A stretch of 64,000 bases of DNA, from the NCBI GenBank assembly GCA_963920665.1, contig OY987272.1:1617001-1681000 (forward strand). The letters run 5' to 3'. Of this stretch, positions 1 through 10,047 are shown one piece after another. The notes beneath the pieces are model-generated. The model had not been told where the DNA came from, searched no databases, and was given only the letters and a program-made list of their open reading frames with translations. A program made the translations under genes and the position numbers. This DNA is from Straminergon stramineum (taxonomy: Eukaryota; Streptophyta; Bryopsida; Hypnales; Calliergonaceae). The first letter of the stretch is position 1. Every line of letters starts with the position of its first letter.

Positions 1-3000
1 GAAGCAACAAGAATGGCAACAAGATCTGCAACGACAGCCAGAACCATCACAAACGCCTCCCTTAGACCGCGAAAGCATGTATAAACTTGAGTGGAAAGAA
101 TTTGAGGAAGCTGTGGAATTCAAGGATCTAGGAAGAGCTTTGAAGGCACTCGAGGCTCTGAACAACTTTGAATCAGATGCAACAACAGCAGGGGATGATG
201 CTCAGAACGTCGATGAGCTTTATGTAGATGGAGATAGAAATGGATCTCTGAGGGCGGAGTCTTCAAATGGAACAGGAACCTCGTATGTAGCTTTTTCTCT
301 TCCCCGAACTGAGTACATGAAGATCCTGGACACATGTCAGAGTGCCATGGATCTGGAATTGGTCGGGCAAGCGTATGGTTGGCTTCAAGATGGAGGATTT
401 TTGCAAAGCTTTGGAAAATACAAAGCTCGAGGTAGGCTTCTTGTTCATTTGGCGTGATGATGTTTTGATATTGCTTTCCTCCTGTTTTTTCGGTTTCTGA
501 CGAGCTCTTCTTTTCTATTGTGAGCAGTTTTTGAAGCTGGTGGAGGGCGAAGGGTTGTCACTGCAGAAGACATGTTGGCGTCCTCTGGACTTGATGGTAA
601 GTCTTGCAACTGTTATGAACTGATGAGTTGTTGTTGGTAACAGTAGTCAGTATAGGATACGGGATTCTCTACCTTACATCCTAAGTTGCCCTTAGCAGGA
701 TTTGAAAGGAATATTTTAGTATATCATTCATTTATATTCGTTTCTAGTGTACATGATTATTGCAAGTGATGATTACAAGAGTAGACGGCGATGAACCCTG
801 TGCACCTCTGATTCATACTTCATCAAGTCATTTTTATTAGAAGCGTGTTACTTTTGGTAATACTGTCATCGAAATATTTTGTACCTGTAAGATGAATCGT
901 CCATGTGGTACTCATTGTATTGTGTACTGTATTTCCTTGCAGCATCCAGCCTCTCGCCAAAGAAGTGGGGTCTGTCTGGGAATTCATCTCTTCAGCTCGT
1001 TGCAGGCATTGCTCTGTTCTCCTTCTTAGTGAACAACAACATTGATGTTCGTCCTCTTGCAGTAGTCATCGTTGTTTTGGGTTTACTGGACTCTATTTAT
1101 CTAGGGGGTGCGGGTCAAGCGCAGGTTTTAAGCTTCTGGCCTGGCTATAGAAGGCGGATGCTTGTCCATGAGGCTGGTCATGTCCTTGTTGGTAAGCTCC
1201 TAATCTTGCACATCAGACTTGATGTTGAAGTTTACTTGAAGGGTAATATTCTAATCAGCTGCAAATTTTACTAAATTGAGAGTAACAATTTTTAGTTCAT
1301 TATGAGAGAATACAAGGCCCGAAGTTTGTATTCGGTTAAATTACTTTGACGATTTGTCTTCTTTAGTCTTTCCGGTTCTTCTATGTTTTTTAATCCAATC
1401 TTGTTCTTTTATTTTATTTTAATCAACTTCATTTCTAGCACTTAAGCTTAGTAATTCTCTTTCTGTATTTTTTCTGTTGAAACTTTTTCCTGTTGAAACT
1501 CTTAGTGACAAGTCAGTCTGGGACTTTTTTTTTTGGTTGGGTTTACTGTAAATGAAGCACCTATTCCATTTTATTTTATTTTTCTCTTTGAACGATATGA
1601 AGATGAGTGGTGTTTCCTTGGTGGCTGCAGCGTACTTGTTAGGTTGCCCAGTCAGGGGAGTAGTTTTGGATGCTGCAGAGGCTCTCAAATCTGGCATTTC
1701 CGGTCAGGTATGACTTCTAATTCTCATACCTCTGTGCCTTCCTTTGTCCGAACCAACATCCACTAGTACTTTTAATAGAAAAGAAATGTCAGGCGGTTGA
1801 GGATTGCAATCTTCACAAGACTGTCACAAAAGACACAATTTAGCAAGAAGGAAGTTAATTGTGGAAGCTTACTGTCTGCTTTCCAAGTTTGTAAGGATAT
1901 TAAAAGAGTATTGGAAGCAAAATCATTATCAGCTTAACTGGATAGTTTGGAGTCCTCTGAATCATCTGTTCGGGAAGGGGTTGTGGTTTCTTAACGCTGT
2001 GCACGATGCTTATTCTTCCACAATAGTAGCAAGAGATTGAATCAGAAATGCATTCTAGTTATGTGCTTTTTCCATGGTTCATGTGTCTGAGCACATGAGA
2101 TGTCACTAGTGAGAGTGTTCTAGAAAACTCACCTCTCAGGTTTTCTAGAAATCGTAGTCTCGGTACATTTGTTAGAGTTTTTGTCAGAAACTGCCTTAAA
2201 TGGCGTTAAAATTGGCAAGATTTTGCACGCTTAGGATTTTTTGGGAGGGGGTAGGTGGATAGGTGCTACTACATTGAACCCCTTATTTTCCCTGGTGAAC
2301 AATTTACTATGTGCACTTGTGTGCTTGTGTTCTCGATTGATTAGTTCTTTTATGAAAGGTTATTTGATGTCTCTCAGAGATCGGAACCCACACAAAGCTG
2401 TGGCGATCTAACTGGGTTAGAGTAAACAAGGACTATGATGTAGTGGGTGTATTTACTATTTCTTAGTCGTTCTCAGATGATTTTGTGCATTTGTGACCGT
2501 GCTTATGTCATGGAAATGCAGGCTGGCACTCAGTTTTGGGACGAAAGGTTGGCGCGAGAAGTAGAGGAGAACAAGTTTACTGAAGCTTCTATTGACAGGT
2601 CCGATTCATTTGATTTTTTATTTCAGGATTTCAAGGGCGATGCTTTTGAATCTCAACAAGAAAAAGATTATCTTTTATGCCGTTTGCTTTGTCTCGCTTT
2701 ATCAATTCCCGTATGCTTGAATGGTGTAGGTACTGTATTGTACTATTTGCGGGTATCGCTGCGGAAGGTTTGGTTTACGGGGAAGCTGAGGGCGGTGAAA
2801 GTGACGAGAATTTGTATAAAGCCATCATATCAGGACTGCAGCCACCCTGGGGTCCTAGCAAGGTTAGATCCTGTTTCTCGTGCCTCATGTGTTTTCACTT
2901 TCATCAGGATTAAGGTACTATGCAACCTGATTTCCCAGTCCAAACATTTTGGAGAGATTTTTGTGGAAAGGCAATCGCAGCAGAACAATGCACTTCGAAT

Positions 3001-3780
3001 CAAGTAAATTGGATACGTGTACAAATTAGCATTGTGATTGATCAAAATTGCTAGTCTTATTATTCTATAAGCGTCCCCACCTTAAATTGTGCAATAGCTG
3101 TCCATGGAGAAATTTAAAATCAAATCCTGTGTTAGATTAACCCGCAGGATGCTTTTAGAACGGAGACAGTTTTAGAGCATCCTACCGTGTAGGTGCACTT
3201 GCTGGATATTCATCTTCATTTTACCATCTGTATCTCGTTTCTGCAAGTTTCCTTGAGGTAACTCAGGTTCTGTTTTATCATAGGAATTTTGATCTCCTGT
3301 CCTTCGATATCAAGATCAGAGTTGCCACACAAAATAGACCTTGTTGGTGCAAACTCTGAACCTTGTTCGAACAGTGTGGTGAATCCACTCTCTCATCATT
3401 TGACTATCCACTTAAAAATGCGTTAGAAGAGAACTTCATAAATTCGGTTCCCTAAGTTCCATTTAGTTCCCACTCGGCCATCCACGTGTCAAAAAGTCAT
3501 TTCACTAACCTAGATTCAGAATTAGTGCTCTATGGGTTGTACAATAGTGAAATACAGGGAACATTGTAGGCCAAATGACTACGGAAATTCTTCTCAAGCA
3601 TTCATGTTTATGTTGGCATGGCAGATGTCAAACCACGCTCGGTGGTCAGTGCTTCAAGCTTTCAATATGCTGAAGGAGCATAAGAAGGTGCATGAAGCAA
3701 TCGTGCAAGAATTGGAGAAGGGTTCTAGTTTGGCATCTCTTATAAACACCATAGAGACCACTATGGCTGCAAAAGTATAG
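1..3780 (+). CDS. VIR3-like chloroplast M41-type metalloprotease, 5' partial
   Basis: Seven exons with matching phases: 1-431, 528-596, 943-1191, 1631-1707, 2522-2598, 2730-2862 and 3625-3780 (stop 3778-3780). The frame is open from the window edge, so the start and any transit peptide lie upstream; about 396 residues are visible. Two hydrophobic segments (visible residues about 183-198 and 202-221) precede a zinc-binding HEAGH motif (about 242-246). A downstream GGESDENLYKA segment is where M41 peptidases carry the third, acidic zinc ligand. There is no AAA ATPase module in the visible part. This matches the plant FtsH-related family that includes Arabidopsis VIR3 (At1g56180) and At5g27290-like proteins, thought to act in chloroplast membranes. 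The key residues are intact, so an active protease is plausible. Family assignment is from memory of the motifs; exon edges are well supported by phase. Confidence 0.85.
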
Positions 3781-4870
3781 TAAATTATCTCACACATTCA
3801 ACCCTCGTATTCTTGGACCTTGTTTGGTGACGTGGACCTTCAGATCGGAAAATTACTTGATAGGAGCGTGGTGGTTAATTTTCCAGTGTGGGTCACGGTT
3901 TGGTTTGTTGGGACCATGCTTTGAAGTGGCACCATCCTAATAGCTTGCCATGTAGAGTGTACCCGAAACCTTGGCATTTCTTACTGACTCTGTGATGTAG
4001 TCAAGAGAAGAATGAGTAATTATTGTTTGAATATCATGAATATATCCTTTGACATCCTTTGAATGATACCATGGTTCAACTGCGGTTTAATATTTTAGAA
4101 TTTTTTTTCAGTAAGAAAATCTCTGTTTTAACACCTTTTCTTAGAACTGAACAAGGTCTCGATCATAGAGAAGTCGAGACATTGGAGACTGAAGGTGTTC
4201 AGGACCTATCTGAGGCCCAGAGTTAATTCCTCCACATACTTCTCGGACAACTGGGCTTGGGTCGTTAGATGGGCCTTTCCATCCGTTATCTTTTTGGTTA
4301 CTGACCTCTCTTTCTGCATGCAACGTATTCCTTCTATTTTATCTTTGTTTTCATGATGCTTTTACTTTTTTGAGGGTAGGAAAAACTATACTGGAGGAAT
4401 AGCTTTGCCTTGCTGTCAAACTAAAAAGCAACCAAAAAGTTCAAGGCCAATACTAAAAGTAGTTTTTGTAAAGTTAGAAAATTGCTTCTTTGCTTTCCTA
4501 AGAGCCTCTCCCTACAATTTTTGTTTGCCAACAGATCTTATTCTTGTCCATGCAAACATTGCACACTTCCGTGTTGAAATCTGGGATTTCTTTTTGTCTT
4601 TTCTGCAAAGTTTGGCCGATTCTTGTACATGGAAGTCCGCTCTAAATTAGCTCTGAAACGAATAAAAGTTCCTCTGTGAAAGCTTGGCGTTTCTTATTAC
4701 TTACTAAGCTTAGGGTGCAAGGATGCCCCTACTGTATGTGCGGCTTTGCTCTGTCTGCACGTCTTCACAGATCGAAAGCTAAATATAGCACTCGCTCTCC
4801 CACTCTCCGCGTGGAAAACTGGAAATCCGATCCGCTGACTCTAACTTTAGCGCCTGGCGGGGATTGGCGG
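3781..4870. other. 3' flank of the metalloprotease gene, no gene seen
   Basis: The stretch directly after the stop should hold the 3' UTR. The rest has only short unconvincing reading frames, and I recognise no RNA gene or repeat in it. Confidence 0.5.
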
Positions 4871-4998
4871 AAAGATGCACAAGCTTATCATCAGGGCCGC
4901 AGACAGCCGCTGGTGCGTCCCGAGTCCCTTTCGTCAAACGAAACAGTCGGCTGCCGACCGACTACCTTACAGCTTCGAATTAAGTCGGTCGAGGTCCT

Positions 4999-5262
4999 CC
5001 TCCTCCCCATCCTCTTCTTCCCCATCGAAGATTACTTGTGCCGCGAGCTCTCACTCGGCACGCTACTTGCACTGCTGCCTTGGAAGATTCGAATTGTGGC
5101 GTAGGAGCTTATTACTGGGGTTTATATAACCCTCCTCCCCATCCTCTTCTTCCCCATCGAAAATTAATTGTGCCGCGAGGTCTCACTCGGCACGCTACTT
5201 GCACTGCTGCCTTGGAGCATTCGGATTGTAGCGTAGGAGCTTATTACTGGGGTTGCACAACT
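4999..5262. repeat. 132-bp direct tandem duplication, two copies
   Basis: Copy 1 is about 4999-5130 and copy 2 about 5131-5262. Both begin with CCTCCTCCCCATCCTCTTC and end near TTATTACTGGGGTT, with a handful of substitutions. The unit is 132 bp (44 codons), so one plus-strand frame stays open across both copies from about 5038 to 5289. The stretch around it (about 4790-5420) is GC-richer than its neighbours. It could be a promoter or 5' leader region or part of an unrecognised exon; I cannot assign a product. Confidence 0.8.
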
Positions 5263-5410
5263 CGATCGGTGATGTACGTGCCGATGTAGCTTTAATCTTC
5301 CTCTGCAATTCTGGAGAAGGATTAATAGCTTTCGAAGCGGCCATCCTTAGTTGCTCGTCGGTATATATCACGTCGCAGTACGTGGGTGGTGGCCACGGTC
5401 GATTAGCCAG
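5253..5410 (+). other. Possible unrecognised exon ending at a GTATGA donor
   Basis: A plus-strand frame (starting Met-His-Asn-Ser) is open through a GC-richer stretch and reaches GCCAG|GTATGA at 5410/5411, a good donor sequence. I do not recognise the translation. It may be a 5' leader exon of the ubiquitin-like gene that begins 0.7 kb downstream, an exon of a separate gene, or chance. Confidence 0.2.
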
Positions 5411-5489
5411 GTATGATGATTCGATACTTGTCTTCGTTCCTTTCCGGCGTTTCCGATGGACTGGACTGCATCATGCTTTTCGGTAGATT

Positions 5490-6119
5490 CATTTTTCATC
5501 TTTCCACGGGTCTCTTTGGTTCTTGTGTTGGTTGAGGAACACTTGGTCTCTAGAAAACTTTTTACTGATAGTTTAGGAGCGCTACAAATCCAAGTCTGTA
5601 ATTCAGTCAAAGAGTGACCTCCAAAGATGAACTCCACAATTGAAAATTTTAGATTGTTTTACATCATTTTATTTAGGATTCTAAAATCACAAATCCTTTG
5701 CAACAAATTAAATTACTCTAAACGGAGCATATTTAGGGCATGTTTATTCTTGAAAAGAGATTTCATCTTCAAATTCTTATTACAGGTTTTGATATGTATT
5801 GAAATTGGTGATAGCAAATGTAAATCGAACTGCATGCATGTATTCAATAATTCAAAATTCGAATTACATGCATCTTGTGTTTACAAATGAATACCAAGTT
5901 ATTTCTCAAAATTGTTGTTTAGAATCCGTCTTTACAATGTTTCAAATCGAGAGGGACTTTAGGGCATTTAGGGATTAGATTTTAATCTAGGATTTGACTC
6001 GGCTTGGGCTCATGTGAGATGCTATGTAGGCTTAATACTTGTGGGAGATAAGGTTATTTCATAGTAATGTCCTAAACAAATTGAGGACTTGTTCTTGTGG
6101 TGCAAGCTAGCAAGCCATC
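5490..6119. other. Intergenic stretch before the ubiquitin-like gene
   Basis: AT-rich sequence with no convincing gene. It probably contains the upstream region of the ubiquitin-like gene, but I see no clear TATA box or other motif that I would call. Confidence 0.4.
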
Positions 6120-7215
6120 ATGGTGAAAACAATACGTGCCATGGTGGAACCGGGCTCTACTACGTTACAAATGATGCAAAAGCTACGTAAGAAAAAGGGA
6201 ATCCCCATCCACGAGATGCAATTGTGGTATAACAATCGCCAACTAGAGGAAGACAAGCTCCTCAGCTTCTATGGCATCACCAATGACACCCATCTCACCC
6301 TCAAGGTATGTCACCACTAATTTAACCACCCCTCTGTACCTTTCATTTCCTAACATTAATAAATCTATGTGTAGAAATGAATAAGGTCAACTTTTTTTTA
6401 ATGAAGTCTAAAGCCCCGCCACTCATTGTGGCATCTTTCATTGTAGTTAGGTGACTTAGGTATCAGGATGGTTCATTGCATGGATGACCATCCGGAGTTA
6501 ATTAAAAACAATGGTCTTGGAATTGAAGTAGCTAAACTAAATTTTATTCATTTTGTTATATTGATGAAAATTTGGACACATAGCCCTAATACTACAAGAG
6601 ATATAGATTTGTGTTTTTTAGATTGCTTGATTTGAAAAGTGTCAAAATCGTGGACTTCTATCCATTTAATGATTATTGCTTGTGAAGACAATCCAATAGG
6701 GAGGACTCATGTACCATATACATTTGAATGATTAATATCCTACTATCATTAATTACAGGAAGGATGGAATGGAAGGATACTGGTGTCCATATGTAAACGA
6801 TTTGTGGTATTGGTGTTGATAGAGATTCAAAAGGAACGAGAATTGTCCATGCCCCGAGTGCAAGCGAAAGGAGCAAAAGATCAAGTTGACGGTGACATGG
6901 CTATCGAAGTCCATCCAAGTAGAGTGCATTTTGGGGGAGACGGTAGAGCAACTGAAGCATGTCATTTGGAAGCGGGAGGGCATTGCCATGGCCAAGCAAA
7001 GGCTAACATTTGATGGGCAAACACTACAAGATCACAAGTTGTTGTCTACCTACAAATTTGGTGTCGATGATGAGGAGAGTGGTGCCCCGTTGCCCGAGCC
7101 TCAGGTACACTTGTTCGTGGACAATGGCACACCCTCTGTGATGGAAAAGCTTCACTCATTGGTGTCCTTTCGGGCAACCCCAATAGTGGAACCTACCGCC
7201 CCCACCACTGCCTAA
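6120..7215 (+). CDS. Tandem ubiquitin-like domain protein
   Basis: Two exons, 6120-6305 and 6823-7215, with a phase-0 intron, give 192 residues. Residues 1-62 form a ubiquitin-like fold (VEPGS, then KKKGIPIHEMQL, NRQLEEDKLLSFYGI, THLTLK) lacking the first residues of beta-strand 1. A short basic linker has an unusual Cys pattern (CPCPEC). The second domain (about residues 80-140) reads KREGIAMAKQRLTFDGQTL and then DHKLLSTY. A loosely ubiquitin-like tail follows. There is no C-terminal di-glycine, so conjugation like ubiquitin is unlikely; such proteins usually act as UBL adaptors. The start has an in-frame stop at 6108-6110 upstream. The acceptor at 6821-6822 has a poor pyrimidine tract. A stronger-looking acceptor at 6757-6758 would put domain 2 out of frame, so the intron model is the weak point. 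Confidence 0.65.
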
Positions 7216-8357
7216 TCAATGAGATTATCAAAACTTATGTGCAAAACAAATTGAAAATAAAAGAGGAAGAAGGGATCAAAGCTTTCCAAGGAAGGGATAT
7301 TAGGAAGGAATTAGTGTTGATGGACACACTTGTAATTAGTGCTAATTGGGGTAGGACAACATGGAGGACAAAAATAAGAAGCCTTGTTTCTTGTTATGCA
7401 ATATTCAAACTTTTGAGCATGCAAATAAGTAGATTGTCTAAAATATATATAACACAATAACAAAGACACGGCAAGAGACAAGGGAAACATTTGCATGGTG
7501 AGTCACAAGAAAGCTCCATGTGCTCTAGGTTTCATCATGAATGTGAAGCTGAAATAATTGGATGATATTTCTATGGAATGAAAATGTGACGGATTTTGTG
7601 ATACAAGGGTCGTGACACTGCATACTTATAATAGATTGTCAAGTTGAGATGAAGCCCGCTTTTTGTATGTCTTCTTTGCACTGTCAAAAGGGCACTCTGA
7701 ACAAAGAGAGTATTGTATGCAAAGAATTGATCATCTTTTAATAAACTGTTTTTTCAAATTTTGATGGACACGAGACATGTGAAATTATTACATTTATGAA
7801 CACAAGTCAAGTATACTTCGTGGCCCTTGAGGTTGGCATAAATTAATTAAAATTTGGTAAATGGAAATCTTGAAAGTTTCAGTGGAAAATTGCCCAACTC
7901 CTTTTGCAGCCTGTTACCTGTCTTCCCTTTTATGTCTTCGAAGTTGTGTTTCCTTCGGAGAACGTGCAGCGTCGTCATGAATAATGTCATGGCATGTATT
8001 AAAGTCAATCTTTTGTTTTGTACACTTCAATTGCACGTCTCCAATTGAAAAGAGTCCTTCAAACCTGCCATGTCTTGAAACCATTCTGGTAACCCGAGGT
8101 TGAAAAACTCCGGCCACTTTTCTGTACACAGCGAGAATCAAGTTTCAGAGTATAATCAACGAAGAGGAAAATAGATGAAATCTTATAAAAACTGCTGATA
8201 GAAGCCACTATACAGAATAGACTTCTAGCCAAATCACATTATGAATCTACAATGAAGAAAAAAATTGCCTACCTTCTCTATCTCAACCAAGCAGTACAGT
8301 ACTGTGCATCAAACTTGGGGTCAAAATTTACATACAATGAAAAAGATGAATAGCAGC
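7216..8357. other. Intergenic region between convergent genes
   Basis: This separates the plus-strand ubiquitin-like gene from the minus-strand trihelix gene and should contain both 3' UTRs. No additional gene or repeat was recognised. Confidence 0.5.
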
Positions 8358-9506
8358 CTAAGCCGATTGTATTTCTCTTTTTCTGCACTTATTTCCATCA
8401 AGTCGGATCAAAGCCTGGTTGTCGTTGTCGTCATTGGGGTTGTCCATTGTTGGTGTTGTACAATTAATTGCACTCAAGGAAACATGCTTCACTACACTTC
8501 CGTTGAAGTGCCACCAGTTATCAAGGCAAGCATAGAACTTGCATTCATGCCGGTCATGATCAGAAACGTTGTTGGCAATTTTAAAATCTTTGTATTGCTT
8601 ATACAAAGAGTTGAATTTGCGCTTGCAAGCAATTGGAGTTCGATTGAATCCCTGTATCGAAGCCACCATTCGAGCATGAAGGTTTGACCAGGAGTCAACT
8701 CCTGAAAAATCCATTGTCCGAGAGTTTAGATGTCTACATGAAATAATGGAACAATGGAGCCAATGGAAGTTCAGTAACTCACGGCAACATGACATATTCC
8801 GCATCATATTGCCTCGAAATGGAAAGAGAGGCCTCCAATACAACATGAAGTAGAGGATACTAAAACAATGAGGAACCTGATTCTATGACCCCTGTTACCA
8901 ACAACTTATCTATCCATAAAATTGGTCGGACTTGTCTGACTAAATGTCTACGGCCACTCATCTTTGGGTAGAAATTGGATCGTCTGTGTCACTTATAGTG
9001 GTCTACAACCTCACTTCGGAGTTGCCAAGGAAATTCATGTAGTTATAAACCTATTATTTGACTCTTATATAGATCTCTCCACAACTATACATCTCTCAAA
9101 ACTTACACTCCTATATATTAGTTAAAACCCTTAAATTGACGCAACTAGTATCAGCTGCCTTATTGACCAAGAGACAAAAGCATAGAAAATTCTGACCTTG
9201 CTTTTTGGCATTCTTTACAAAATCAGTCTCCATTTCACCCCGAACATCGATCAATGCGTACACCTCGCTATCTGGCCAATTTCTTCCTGCTTCGCTCTCC
9301 TCAATCTTCACTCTCACTGTTTTCCTTGGCCGCCCTGCTTTCCTCTTCTGTAGCATTGTCGGAGTCTCTTGAGCAGCACAAACATGGACATCCTCTTCGT
9401 CTTCTCCAACCTCAAATAATTGTCTCTTTAAACCCTTTTCCACCCCACCACTCGCAACCACTCCACTCTCTTCACAAATTGAGACTGGAATGTTCGCCTT
9501 CTCAAC
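8358..9506 (-). CDS. Trihelix/AT-hook transcription factor, 3' part
   Basis: Two minus-strand exons, 9506-9197 and 8701-8358 (stop 8360-8358), join in phase 1 (CAAG|GTCAGA donor, TTTTTCAG acceptor). The encoded part is about 217 residues. It has an acidic N-terminal stretch, an AT-hook-like KRKAGRPRKTV, then a trihelix (GT-factor) Myb-like domain. That domain starts NWPDSEVYALIDVRGEM, crosses the intron and continues with WSNLHARMVASI, ACKRKFNSLYKQYKDFK and DNWWHF. Trihelix proteins bind GT-type promoter elements in the nucleus. The exon at 9506 starts right after a strong acceptor (ATATTTTTTGCAG) and has no ATG there, so at least one 5' exon must lie upstream (above 9510 on this strand). I could not identify it. 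Without that exon the gene may also be 5'-truncated. Confidence 0.7.
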
Positions 9507-9519
9507 CTGCAAAAAATAT

Positions 9520-10047
9520 ATTTAAAATATTGCTTTCTATGATGTCAGCAATTGACCATACTGCCATTATTCAAATATGACGAACAAGCGACGAGATAAG
9601 AGACATGAAACATACACGCAAACACAAAAAGAAAGTGAAGGAAGTGGGGTGAAAATGCCCTTGCCACAACTGTTGCTCGAAAATATATAATATTATTATA
9701 ATTGGTTCGCCCCTTGGACCCCACACCAAAGCAATGCTGCACTCAAAGTACCAATCTAATACCATTGGACCTAATCCTGTCACAGAAGCGCCCACACATA
9801 ACCTTGTAAACCCTGAAATTCCTCCCCGGAATTCCAGCTTAGGGAATTGAAGTGCACTGGAGCCTTGATCAGACTCTTAAAGGGTGCATGAGATCCTGAA
9901 ATTGAGGGACCCGGCTAAGTCCAGTATATGATGTTATGCATGTTTCCCAATTGATGAAGCTCATCAAGAGGTGTAATATATTCTAATCGAAAGTATCCTA
10001 TTATATACACTATATAAGAAGAAGAAGTCCAGGGCAATCAATTACTT
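9520..10047. other. Upstream region of the trihelix gene
   Basis: Expected to hold the missing 5' exon of the trihelix gene and the 3' UTR of the isomerase gene. I saw no exon that I could defend. Confidence 0.4.

Noticed and set aside
2447..3007. 186-codon plus-strand frame inside the metalloprotease gene
   Set aside because: It reads across introns; only short parts overlap true exons, and they are in other frames or interrupted.
4141..4323. Possible small RNA or tRNA-like segment
   Set aside because: No tRNA arms, T-loop consensus or Pol III terminator arrangement could be made out.
6759..7013. Alternative ubiquitin-like gene exon from the stronger acceptor at 6757-6758
   Set aside because: The frame entered there loses the second ubiquitin-like domain, and the correct frame has a TAG at 6820-6822.
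8265..8687. 140-codon plus-strand frame
   Set aside because: Antisense to the trihelix DNA-binding exon.
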